The position numbers and the translations under genes are program-made. The notes under the pieces are model-generated. The model worked only from the letters and a program-made list of their open reading frames with translations. It ran no database searches and had not been told where the DNA came from. Positions 9,027-16,637 of a stretch of DNA of 64,000 bases are shown one piece after another. The DNA comes from Nitrobacter sp051535235 (GTDB lineage Bacteria > Pseudomonadota > Alphaproteobacteria > Rhizobiales > Xanthobacteraceae), in contig NZ_JBPPLZ010000001.1 of assembly GCF_051535235.1 (NCBI RefSeq), forward strand, positions 1 to 64,000, written 5' to 3'. Every line of letters begins with the position of its first letter. Position 1 is the first letter of the stretch.

Positions 9027-9771
9027 TGGTCAGACCATCCTTTCACATCAATTCGGGATGACGCGGGCCGCCTCCGTCGGCCGCTACAGAGATTCGAGCG
9101 GAAACGCCGGCTTGCCGGTCCACGGCTGGTGACCTCCCCCGCGCATTCAACGATTGCCGCCCATCCGGCCCAGCGTCAGCCAGCGAAGGCCTCTGGATCC
9201 AACCGACACATCTGGCCTGGCGGAATGAGGCCGCGCGGCAGAGCCGATTGAAGCGGTCGGTTCGTTAGGGATGGGAACTTCTCTTGCTTGCAGTGCAGCA
9301 AAAGCAGGCCGACCACATCGCCCGCGCTAACGTAACCACAGAGGCGTCCGATGGCATCCGAATGGCAAGGCCATACGACAGGTCATGTGGACAGTTGCTG
9401 GACGCCGTTACGCCCGCCGGGCGAATGCCGCTCGGAAACAGGGCGATGAGACGTTCGCAGTGGTCCGACGATAGCACCGCTGAAATGCAGGTCGGCGCAG
9501 GGGACCGAACAGACGCGGCCATTCACAGAGCGGTCGACCAATCGTCGCGGATCGCGAGGCAACCATTCGCGGTGAACAGTTCGCGCGATAAACGGCTCGC
9601 CGGGTGAACGGCCTGGCCGCCGCTCTGGCTCTTTGGCCGATCCTGAACCGGAGTGCCCCATGGGGCGAACGCGAGCGGATGCTCGCGAGCGCCATGGGTT
9701 CGTGACACAATCGAATGCAGCAAGACGTTCCTGCTGTAGGCATCAGCTTCCTTTCGGAGGCCTATGCCTTC
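9027..9771. other. Intergenic, possibly decayed coding sequence
   Basis: About 745 bases between two convergent genes. Open frames exist on both strands (for example 9265-9522 minus and 9284-9607 plus), but the translations look random and no family is recognisable. A small inverted repeat (GCGAGC/GCTCGC) lies near 9675-9690. Confidence 0.4.
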
Positions 9772-10329
9772 TTACTTCGGCAGCGGCGCCGGGCTCTTTG
9801 AGAGCGTATTGAGATAGGCAACCAGATCAGCGCGCTTGCTCTCGCTCTTCAAGCCGGCGAAGCTCATCGACGTGCCCTTAACGTAGGCACGCGGATCTTC
9901 TATCCATTTGTCGAGTTCGGCGAAGGTCCAATTACCACCCTTGGCCTTCAAGGCGGCGGAGTAGTTGAAGCCCGGCATCGAAGCGACCGGCCGATTCACC
10001 ACACCATAGAGATCAGGACCGATCTTGGGCCCCTTGCCTTCCTCGGTGTTGTGGCAGATCTGGCACTGCTTGACGAGGCCGGCACCACGCTCGGCGGAAG
10101 CGCTGGCGAGCAACTTATTGAACGCCGCCGGATCGGCAGCGGCGGCTGCCGGCGCGGCGGCCGCTTCCTTCACGTTCGCTTTTTGGGCAGCCTCAGCGTG
10201 CGGTTTCTCCGGCCCGCTGAACGACTCGTCGATGATGCGGACCGTTTGAACAAACAACAACGTTCCCAGCAGCGCGCCGAGAATGGCGTTGGTCCGGTTT
10301 GAATGCACTGTATCACTCCCAGAGGTCAT
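9772..10329 (-). CDS. cycM: Membrane-anchored class I cytochrome c, CycM type
   Basis: 185 residues: an uncleaved N-terminal membrane anchor (about 14-31), a long Ala/Pro-rich linker, then a cytochrome c domain with haem motif CQICH (89-93) and a likely axial Met at 155 in GTSMSFAG. CycM proteins carry electrons from the bc1 complex to the aa3 cytochrome oxidase on the periplasmic face of the membrane. A GGGAG lies about 9 bases before the ATG. The gene stands alone, which is usual for cycM. Confidence 0.85.
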   Translation of the reverse strand: MTSGSDTVHSNRTNAILGALLGTLLFVQTVRIIDESFSGPEKPHAEAAQKANVKEAAAAPAAAAADPAAFNKLLASASAERGAGLVKQCQICHNTEEGKGPKIGPDLYGVVNRPVASMPGFNYSAALKAKGGNWTFAELDKWIEDPRAYVKGTSMSFAGLKSESKRADLVAYLNTLSKSPAPLPK

Positions 10330-10620
10330 TACTGAAGTACTCCCAGCGGTAGAGGAGCCAAAGAAACCCGGGAATACCCCGGACGAACTGTAAGGATCGA
10401 TGGCGGCGGCACCCCCCAGATCATCGATCCTGGAACAGCCCCACTATAGCCCGTTTTGCGTGCCTAAGGGGAGCGGCGGGCACACCCATATCAAATAGAT
10501 GTTTGTCGTGCAACGGTTCAACCCGGCAACAGACGCGCCGGATTTTGCATTGCGAATGCGACTTTTCATAGTGCAGCGCACTGAGCCGCAGATGGTGAAC
10601 ACGGCACCTGAAGGGGGCGA
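10330..10620. other. lysA-cycM intergenic region with inverted repeat
   Basis: Holds a perfect 9-bp inverted repeat AGGATCGAT/ATCGATCCT at 10393-10401 and 10423-10431, about 64 bases upstream of the cycM start and 190 bases past the lysA stop. It could be an operator for cycM or a transcript end; the sequence does not decide. No gene is visible. Confidence 0.45.
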
Positions 10621-11886
10621 TCACAGCCAAGGCGCGACCGCATCCATCGCAATCAGTTGCTCGACCTCGATGCGCGGGCGGACCACCGCATACTGGTCGT
10701 CCTTGACCAGCACCTCGGGGATCAGCGCGCGGGTATTGTAGGTCCCCGATTGCACCGCACCGTACGCGCCGGCGGTCATGATCGCGAAAAGATCGCCGGC
10801 TTGCGGCTCCGGCAGGTTGCGCTCGAGCGCCAGGAAGTCGCCTGTCTCGCAGACCGGACCCACGACGTCGGCAACCATCACCGCGGCGTCTTTCGACGCC
10901 GCGCGCACCGGCATGATCTGGTGATAGGCCTCATACAATGTCGGACGGATCAGGTCATTCATGGCGGCGTCGATGATGACGAAATTCCGCGCGCCACCGC
11001 GCTTCACGTAGATCACGCGCGTCACCAGAATGCCCGCGTTGCCGACGATCATGCGGCCCGGCTCGAACACCAGCGTGCAGCCGAGATTGCGCGTCACGCG
11101 CCTGACCATGTCGGCATAGGCGCGCGGCTCGGGCGGAGCGGCACGGTCCTCGTAATAGGGGATGCCGAGACCACCGCCGAAATCGACGTGGCTGATCGTG
11201 TGGCCGTCGGCGCGCAACGCAACGACGAAATCCGCGAGCAGACGGAAGGCCGCCTCCATCGGGCCAAGGTCGGTGATCTGGCTGCCGATATGCATGTCGA
11301 CGCCGGTGATCGCGATGCCCGGCAGCTTTGCCGCTCGGGCATAGACCGCGCGCGCCTGTACGATCGGAATGCCGAACTTGTTCTCCGACTTGCCGGTCGA
11401 AATCTTGGCATGCGTGCCGGAGTCGACGTCGGGATTGACACGCAGCGAGATGCGCGCCGTACGCCCGGTTTCGGATGCAAGCCTGGACAGCAGTTCGAGT
11501 TCGGGCTCGGATTCCACGTTGATGCAGAGAAGGTCTGCATCAAGCGCCGCGCGCAATTCGGCTTCGGTCTTGCCGACGCCCGAGAACAGGATCTTGCCTG
11601 GCGGAATTCCTGCCGCCAGCGCGCGCTTGAGTTCGCCGCCGGACACTACATCCGCCCCTGCCCCGAGCTTCGCCAGCGTCCGCAGCACCGACTGATTGGA
11701 GTTTGCCTTCATGGCATAGCAGATCAGGTGGTCGACGCCTGCGAAGGCATCGGCAAACACGCGGTAGTGCCGCTCCAGCGTTGCGGTCGAATAACAATAG
11801 AACGGCGTGCCGACGGCGTCAGCCAGCGTCGATAGGTTGACGCCCTCGGCGTGCAGCACGCCGTCGCGGTAATCAAAGTGGCGCAT
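10621..11886 (-). CDS. lysA: Diaminopimelate decarboxylase
   Basis: 421 residues, the usual length. It is a PLP enzyme of the fold-III alanine racemase type that converts meso-diaminopimelate to lysine, the last step of lysine synthesis. The PLP lysine is in ICYAMKANS (K60). The glycine-rich phosphate site is in DFGGGLGIPY, and the CETGDFLA segment supplies the active-site Cys from the partner subunit. It is third in the minus-strand order argH, lptM, lysA, which is common in alphaproteobacteria. Two palindromes separate it from lptM. Confidence 0.95.
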   Translation of the reverse strand: MRHFDYRDGVLHAEGVNLSTLADAVGTPFYCYSTATLERHYRVFADAFAGVDHLICYAMKANSNQSVLRTLAKLGAGADVVSGGELKRALAAGIPPGKILFSGVGKTEAELRAALDADLLCINVESEPELELLSRLASETGRTARISLRVNPDVDSGTHAKISTGKSENKFGIPIVQARAVYARAAKLPGIAITGVDMHIGSQITDLGPMEAAFRLLADFVVALRADGHTISHVDFGGGLGIPYYEDRAAPPEPRAYADMVRRVTRNLGCTLVFEPGRMIVGNAGILVTRVIYVKRGGARNFVIIDAAMNDLIRPTLYEAYHQIMPVRAASKDAAVMVADVVGPVCETGDFLALERNLPEPQAGDLFAIMTAGAYGAVQSGTYNTRALIPEVLVKDDQYAVVRPRIEVEQLIAMDAVAPWL

Positions 11887-11899
11887 GGAACGAGCGTCC

Positions 11900-11954
11900 C
11901 GAATCCGAAGTTCGCCTCATTATGCAGCACCCTTCGTAGCGAACTTCGGATTCG
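11900..11954. repeat. Inverted repeat, 16-bp perfect arms
   Basis: CGAATCCGAAGTTCGC (11900-11915) is the exact reverse complement of 11939-11954, with a 23-base loop. It lies directly upstream of lysA between lptM and lysA. It could form a strong hairpin in the argH-lptM-lysA transcript. Confidence 0.8.
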
Positions 11955-11988
11955 AAAGGACACTCGCAAATTATTTCTAGTGGTCCTT

Positions 11989-12045
11989 CGATTCTGACAT
12001 TTTTGCAAAGACGTTCTCTGCAACGGGACGCAAATGTCAGAATCG
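11989..12045. repeat. Inverted repeat, 14-bp arms plus flanking pairing
   Basis: CGATTCTGACATTT (11989-12002) pairs with AAATGTCAGAATCG (12032-12045). Pairing resumes further out, since TGGT before the left arm matches ACCA after the right arm. It sits just past the lptM stop codon, so it may end or stabilise the argH-lptM transcript. It looks like a family-specific intergenic palindrome. Confidence 0.8.
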
Positions 12046-12059
12046 GGCCACCAGCCGTC

Positions 12060-12338
12060 TCAGTGGCTGTCGAGCAGCGGATCGAGAATGAAGGATTTCC
12101 TGGTGCCCTTGGAAGCCGCCGGACCATTGTTCATGCCGTAGGAAGGATCGAACAGGCTGCCCTTGGCCGCCGCCTCGCGCGCGCTGTCATCGGCTGCCGC
12201 CGTGGCACGCGACTGTTCCGACGCCGTCGGCGGCAGATCGAGACCGCCCTTGCGCCCGCAACCGGCCAGCGCCAGCGTCGCTGCCGTCAGGAAAATCAGC
12301 GCCCATCTCGTGGACACCGAGCTTGAAGTGCTGTTCAC
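12060..12338 (-). CDS. lptM: Small LptM-type lipoprotein
   Basis: From the GTG at 12338 the product is 92 residues with a signal sequence and lipobox LALAGC, the lipidated Cys being residue 27. The mature start CGRKGGLDLPP matches the LptM/YifL pattern. In E. coli LptM binds and helps assemble the LPS translocon LptDE. A GGGGA about 9 bases upstream supports the GTG; an in-frame ATG at 12365 is an alternative. Its position between argH and lysA is the classic location of this family. Confidence 0.75.
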   Translation of the reverse strand: MNSTSSSVSTRWALIFLTAATLALAGCGRKGGLDLPPTASEQSRATAAADDSAREAAAKGSLFDPSYGMNNGPAASKGTRKSFILDPLLDSH

Positions 12339-12427
12339 GGCGATATCCCCAATCGGCGGCACCATACAAAGAATGCCCGGCTCTGGCGAGACCCGGATGT
12401 CCGGAAAATTCAAGCGAATGTTTCAGA

Positions 12428-13825
12428 TCAGCCCGATTTCCGCTCTTTTTCCAGCCGCTTGAGCCAGGCCTTTGCCTGCGCGCTGACGTTTTTCGGCGCG
12501 GTCCCGCCATAGCTCGTGCGGCTTTTCACCGACGCTTCGACGGACAGCATCGCAAGCGCATCGCGCGTGATGCGCGGCTCGATCGCCTGCATCGCGGACA
12601 GCGGCAGCTCATGCAGCGCCAGGCCCTGCTTCGAGGCAGCCGCGACGATGCGGCCGGTGACATGATGCGCATCGCGGAATGGCATCTTCAGCGTCCGCAC
12701 CAGCCAGTCCGCGAGATCGGTCGCTGTGGCATAACCATCACCGGCGGCGGTTTTCATCCGCGCTTCATCCGGCACGAGGTCGGCGACCATGCCGGTCATG
12801 GCGCGGATCGCGAGCGAAAGCGCGCCGAACGCTTCCATCGCGCCCTGCTTGTCCTCCTGCATGTCCTTTTGATAGGCCAGCGGCAGTCCCTTCATCACGA
12901 TCAGCAGCGCCGTGAGCGCCCCGACGACACGGCCGGTCTTGGCGCGCACCAGTTCGGCGGCGTCCGGATTGCGCTTCTGCGGCATGATCGAGGAGCCCGT
13001 GGTGAACTTGTCCGACAGTCGCACAAGGCCGACCAGCGGCGAAGTCCAGATCACGATCTCCTCGGCGAAGCGCGACAGATGGGTCGACGCGATCGCCGCG
13101 GCCGAGAGCGTCTCCAGCACGAAGTCGCGATCGGACACCGCATCGAGCGAATTTGCCATCGGGCGATCGAAACCGAGTCCCTTCGCGGTGGCGCCGCGAT
13201 CGATCGGAAAGGATGTGCCCGCCAGCGCCGCCGCCCCGAGCGGGCTCTCGTTCAGGCGTTTGCGGGCATCTGCAAGGCGGCCGCGGTCACGCGCCGCCAT
13301 CTCCACATAGGCCATCAGATGATGGCCGAAGGTCACCGGCTGCGCGGTCTGCAAGTGCGTGAAGCCCGGCATCACCGTTGCGGCATGCTCCAGCGCGCGC
13401 GTCGCCAGAACGTACTGAAAGGCCGCGAGCGCCGCGTCGGTCTCGTCGATGACATCGCGGACGTAGAGACGGAAATCGGTCGCAACCTGATCGTTGCGCG
13501 AACGCGCCGTGTGCAACCGCCCGGCGGCGGCGCCGATCAATTCTGCAAGCCGCCCCTCGACATTCATGTGAATGTCCTCAAGAGCCCGTTTGAAGTCAAA
13601 CGAGCCCTTGCGAATCTCTGACAAAATCGTGTCTAGACCCCTGCCTATGTTTTTTGCATCATCCGCCGTGATGATGCCTTGAGCGGCAAGCATGGCAGCA
13701 TGGACCTTGGACGCGGCGATGTCCTGGGCGTAAAGATGGCGATCGACGTCAATCGAGACGTTGATTTCTTCCATGATCGCGTCGGGACCTTCGCCGAACC
13801 GGCCGCCCCACATCTTGTTGCTCAT
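12428..13825 (-). CDS. argH: Argininosuccinate lyase
   Basis: 465 residues from the start MSNKMWGGRF, the usual length. It cleaves argininosuccinate to arginine and fumarate. The fumarase/lyase superfamily signature GSSIMPQKRNP is at residues 277-287. The longer in-frame extension to 13879 adds unconserved residues and is rejected. It heads the argH-lptM-lysA group and diverges from tlpA; a hairpin element lies in the region between them. Confidence 0.95.
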   Translation of the reverse strand: MSNKMWGGRFGEGPDAIMEEINVSIDVDRHLYAQDIAASKVHAAMLAAQGIITADDAKNIGRGLDTILSEIRKGSFDFKRALEDIHMNVEGRLAELIGAAAGRLHTARSRNDQVATDFRLYVRDVIDETDAALAAFQYVLATRALEHAATVMPGFTHLQTAQPVTFGHHLMAYVEMAARDRGRLADARKRLNESPLGAAALAGTSFPIDRGATAKGLGFDRPMANSLDAVSDRDFVLETLSAAAIASTHLSRFAEEIVIWTSPLVGLVRLSDKFTTGSSIMPQKRNPDAAELVRAKTGRVVGALTALLIVMKGLPLAYQKDMQEDKQGAMEAFGALSLAIRAMTGMVADLVPDEARMKTAAGDGYATATDLADWLVRTLKMPFRDAHHVTGRIVAAASKQGLALHELPLSAMQAIEPRITRDALAMLSVEASVKSRTSYGGTAPKNVSAQAKAWLKRLEKERKSG

Positions 13826-13902
13826 GTTGTTTCTCAATGCCGCGCCGCTCATTTCATGCCTGCCGGACGACCGATCCACCCGGTTCGTTCCAGCGATCTG
13901 GG

Positions 13903-13999
13903 TTCTTTCACCCTTTCACCGAAACGGTGAAAGAATCCAGGTTCTTGATTTGACGCGTTCTCTTCACGCGAACTGGAGTCCGCTTCGCTGGAAAACGCT
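13903..13999 (-). repeat. Dispersed intergenic element, reverse copy, variant hairpin
   Basis: Contains a 9-bp stem CTTTCACCG/CGGTGAAAG (13913-13921 and 13925-13933, loop AAA) with an alternative outer pairing TTCTTTCACC/GGTGAAAGAA, then the core TTGACGCGTTCTCTTCACGCG and the end GGAAAACGCT. It sits between the divergent starts of argH and tlpA, so in this place it cannot be a simple gene-end terminator for either. Confidence 0.7.
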
Positions 14000-14048
14000 A
14001 TAAAGCCGAAGCCTGCATACCCGCATCTTGTACAGGATGACAAACGAT

Positions 14049-14720
14049 ATGACTGGAACCACCCCGCCGTCCCGCCGCACCCAGAGCAGGCTCCCCGTGG
14101 GCCCGCTGGTCGCGGTCGCCCTCGTTGCCGGAGTCACGGCCACGCTTCTGGGAGCCGGGCACCTGAAATACGCGAGATCTGTGGCAAGCGCTGGCATGCC
14201 GTGTGGCGCCTCCCTGGAACTGTCCAGGAAGCTCTCCCACCGCGCCATCGGCGAAGTGGCCGCCCTGACGATGGCGTCGAAGCCGCGCCAGATACCAGAC
14301 CTGGCCTTCACGGACGGCAACGGTCAGCCCAAGAAGCTTTCGGACTGGAAGGGAAAAACCGTTCTCCTGAACCTGTGGGCGACCTGGTGCGTGCCCTGCC
14401 GCAAGGAGATGCCCGCACTGGACAAGCTCGAAGGCAAGCTCGGCAGCGATAAATTCGCCGTCGTCGCCATCAACATCGACACCCGCGACGCCGACAAGCC
14501 GAAGGCGTTTCTGAGAGACGCCAACCTGACCCGTCTCGGCAATTTCCACGACGATAAGGCAGAAGCATTTCAACAACTTAAAGGAATCGGCCTAGCGGTG
14601 GGCATGCCCACTTCGGTGCTGATCGACGGCCAGGGATGCGAAATCGGCAACATGTCCGGGCCGGCGGAATGGGACAGCCCTGACGCGATCGAACTGATTC
14701 AGGCGTCGTTGGCGCACTAA
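14049..14720 (+). CDS. tlpA: TlpA-type membrane-anchored thioredoxin
   Basis: About 223 residues: an N-terminal membrane anchor (PLVAVALVAGVTATLLGAG), a linker, then a TlpA/AhpC-TSA thioredoxin fold with the active site WCVPC (Cys114 and Cys117). In Bradyrhizobium TlpA is a periplasmic reductant needed for maturation of cytochrome oxidase (reducing the CuA-site proteins). Start chosen at 14049 because AGGA lies 11 bases upstream; in-frame ATG 14037 is possible. It is divergent from argH, as in related genomes. Confidence 0.88.
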   Translation: MTGTTPPSRRTQSRLPVGPLVAVALVAGVTATLLGAGHLKYARSVASAGMPCGASLELSRKLSHRAIGEVAALTMASKPRQIPDLAFTDGNGQPKKLSDWKGKTVLLNLWATWCVPCRKEMPALDKLEGKLGSDKFAVVAINIDTRDADKPKAFLRDANLTRLGNFHDDKAEAFQQLKGIGLAVGMPTSVLIDGQGCEIGNMSGPAEWDSPDAIELIQASLAH

Positions 14721-14752
14721 GCGCAAGGCGATACCGTCGAACGCATCGCTAT

Positions 14753-14832
14753 AGCGTTTTCGAGCGAAGCATGTCCTCGGGCTTGGCCCGAGGATGGAGA
14801 TCGGCTCGCGTGAAGAACACGCGCAAAAAACG
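14753..14832 (+). repeat. Dispersed intergenic element, forward copy, truncated
   Basis: Starts AGCGTTTTCGAGCGAAGCAT, carries the CCTCGGGC/GCCCGAGG stem and GGAGATCGGCTCGCGTGAAG, then stops before the terminal CTTCTGAT stem. Lies between the convergent ends of tlpA and the YqaA-type gene. Confidence 0.7.
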
Positions 14833-14893
14833 AAGCCATCAAGATCAGCGCCGAAAAGCCAGTTGTTTCCCCTCAATGCCGGGGGCTAAACAC

Positions 14894-15475
14894 CTAGAGC
14901 AGGCGAAACGCGATCACAAACCCGAGGACGATCACGGCCGCGCCGAGCGCCACCCACAGGCCGAGCCGCTTCTCGATCTCACGCCGGATGACGTCGCCGT
15001 AGCGATTGAGCAGAACCGCGACGATAAAAAAGCGGCCGCCGCGGGCGACGATCGAACACAGGATAAACAGCCACAGATTGTATCCAGCGAAGCCTGAGGT
15101 GATGGTAACGAGCTTGTAGGGGATCGGCGTCAGGCCCTTGCCGATGATGATCCAGGCTCCCCATTGCGCATACGACTCGCGGAATGCCTCCACCTTGTCG
15201 CCCAGGCCATAGAGTTGAATGAGCCACTGCCCCAGCGAGTCGTAAAGCAGCGCGCCGATCGCATAGCCGAGCACGCCGCCGGCAACCGAGGCGACGGTGC
15301 AGAGCGTCGCGAACAGCCAGGCGCGTTGCGGCCGCGCCAGCGACATCGGCAGCAGCATGATGTCGGGCGGCACGGGAAAGAACGAGCTTTCGGCGAAAGC
15401 CACGGCTCCCAGTATCCATAACGCGTAAGGCTTGTCGGCGGCGGCAATGCACCAGTCATAGGTCTGTCTCAGCAT
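14894..15475 (-). CDS. DedA/YqaA-family membrane protein
   Basis: About 193 residues and four or five hydrophobic segments, with the SNARE-associated/DedA signature region (ESSFFPVPPDIMLLPMSLA and GYAIGALLYDSLG). Two glycine- and proline-containing motifs, GKGLTPIPYKLVTITSG and FILCSIVARGGRFF, are typical of the YqaA subgroup. DedA proteins are implicated in undecaprenyl-phosphate recycling and membrane homeostasis; the YqaA subgroup is less well defined. Start ATG 15475 chosen over an upstream GTG at 15490; neither has a strong ribosome binding site. Confidence 0.85.
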   Translation of the reverse strand: MLRQTYDWCIAAADKPYALWILGAVAFAESSFFPVPPDIMLLPMSLARPQRAWLFATLCTVASVAGGVLGYAIGALLYDSLGQWLIQLYGLGDKVEAFRESYAQWGAWIIIGKGLTPIPYKLVTITSGFAGYNLWLFILCSIVARGGRFFIVAVLLNRYGDVIRREIEKRLGLWVALGAAVIVLGFVIAFRLL

Positions 15476-15526
15476 GGCGCGATCAACCACTGCGCAGTGG
15501 ATTTGTCCATGGTCGGGCCGAGGATT

Positions 15527-15925
15527 TCAGCGGCGTTTGCGCAACCGATGGGCCTCGAGCGCGACAACCCGCTCCCTCGCCGATCTGGCGGAAGGCTTGA
15601 GCGGTTTAGCCGCGGTTTTCGGCAGCTTCTCGGCGATACCGAATAACCGCTCGCGGCGGTCCATCTCGGCCCACACGTCTTCAGGACGGATTCCGGTCGC
15701 GGCCCACAGCACGGCGAGATTATAGAACAGATCAGCGCTTTCGCGGATCACCGCATCGGGTTTGCCACCGACCGCATCGATCGCAACTTCGACGGCCTCC
15801 TCCGCGACTTTCTTGGCCATCTTGGCGGGACCGCGCTGAAACAGCCGTGCGGTTCGCGAGGTGGCGGGATCGAAATCCCGCGCCGCGATCACCGCCTGAT
15901 AAAGCCGCTCCAGCGAATCACTCAT
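15527..15925 (-). CDS. hisE: Phosphoribosyl-ATP pyrophosphatase-like protein (HisE family)
   Basis: 132 residues. The MazG-type fold motif KVAEEAVEVAIDA with its paired acidic residues and the downstream ESADLFYNLAVLW match HisE, which hydrolyses phosphoribosyl-ATP to phosphoribosyl-AMP in histidine synthesis. A lysine- and arginine-rich tail of about 35 residues follows the domain and is unusual. No other his gene is nearby, so this may be a second, specialised copy and the main hisE may lie with hisF elsewhere. The symbol is by family only. Confidence 0.75.
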   Translation of the reverse strand: MSDSLERLYQAVIAARDFDPATSRTARLFQRGPAKMAKKVAEEAVEVAIDAVGGKPDAVIRESADLFYNLAVLWAATGIRPEDVWAEMDRRERLFGIAEKLPKTAAKPLKPSARSARERVVALEAHRLRKRR

Positions 15926-16040
15926 GCCGGCCACGCTAGCGGACACACATGGCCGCTATATTAACGCCGGGAATCAAAACGACGCCGGCCGCGATCGCAG
16001 CCGGCGTCCGTCGTGTTCTCTTGATATCTCGCCTAAATCC

Positions 16041-16421
16041 TCAATAGGGGACGTAGTATCGGGGTCCGCCGTAGTAATAGCCGCGCGGCGGGCCATAGTA
16101 TCGGGGGCCATAATACCCCGGGCCGTAGTCATAATAGGCGTCACGACGCGCCTGGCTGGCGGCGATGGCGCCGACGGTGCCGATGATGCCGGCGAACGCA
16201 GCCGCCGCCGCAGCATCTCCGCCGCGCCGATAATGCCGATGGTGGCGGCGCGCCGCGCTGAAATCCGTCACTTCGCTGGAGGATCCGGTCGCCGAGATTC
16301 CGCTGGAAACCGGAGCGGTGGACCCGGCGAAAGATGGGCCGGCCGCCGTCAGAGCCATCGCCGCAACCGTCGCCAAAACGACGCCTCGGCCGCTCGATTT
16401 GAAGTTTCTGCGCGTCAACAT
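16041..16421 (-). CDS. Secreted Gly/Tyr-rich hypothetical protein
   Basis: From ATG 16421 (preceded by AGAGGGAT) the product is 126 residues: a basic n-region (MLTRRNFKSSGRG) and hydrophobic core ending PSFAG form a signal peptide. Then come a Ser-rich stretch, a His/Arg cluster (RRHHRHYRRGG), an Ala/Gly hydrophobic segment (AAFAGIIGTVGAIAAS), and a C-terminus of repeated YYGP/PRYY units. Such proteins are common and uncharacterised in this group. The gene is divergent from the substrate-binding protein. Confidence 0.7.
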   Translation of the reverse strand: MLTRRNFKSSGRGVVLATVAAMALTAAGPSFAGSTAPVSSGISATGSSSEVTDFSAARRHHRHYRRGGDAAAAAAFAGIIGTVGAIAASQARRDAYYDYGPGYYGPRYYGPPRGYYYGGPRYYVPY

Positions 16422-16637
16422 CTGGCTATCCCTCTGCTGATATTCCTGGCCTGTTAAGGCCATTCTGGAGTTAACTTCCCGATTCACATCGAGTTCCAGA
16501 GTCCAAATGCAAGTCTGACGGGCTGCGGCAAATTGCGCGGTCATCGCGTATTCAGATTATCTCTGCTAGACTCTTTGCTTCGAAACCTGCGGGCGTTTGC
16601 GCAAACCTCCGCAATCCGGCCGATTGCTCCAACGCCC

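Noticed and set aside
9265..9607. Opposed small frames in the SufT-cycM gap
   Set aside because: Neither translation shows a motif, good ribosome binding site or family likeness.
10657..11835. 392-codon plus-strand frame inside lysA
   Set aside because: Arg- and His-rich antisense of a gene with clear catalytic motifs.
12323..13621. 432-codon plus-strand frame opposite argH
   Set aside because: Arg-rich antisense shadow of argH, no family features.
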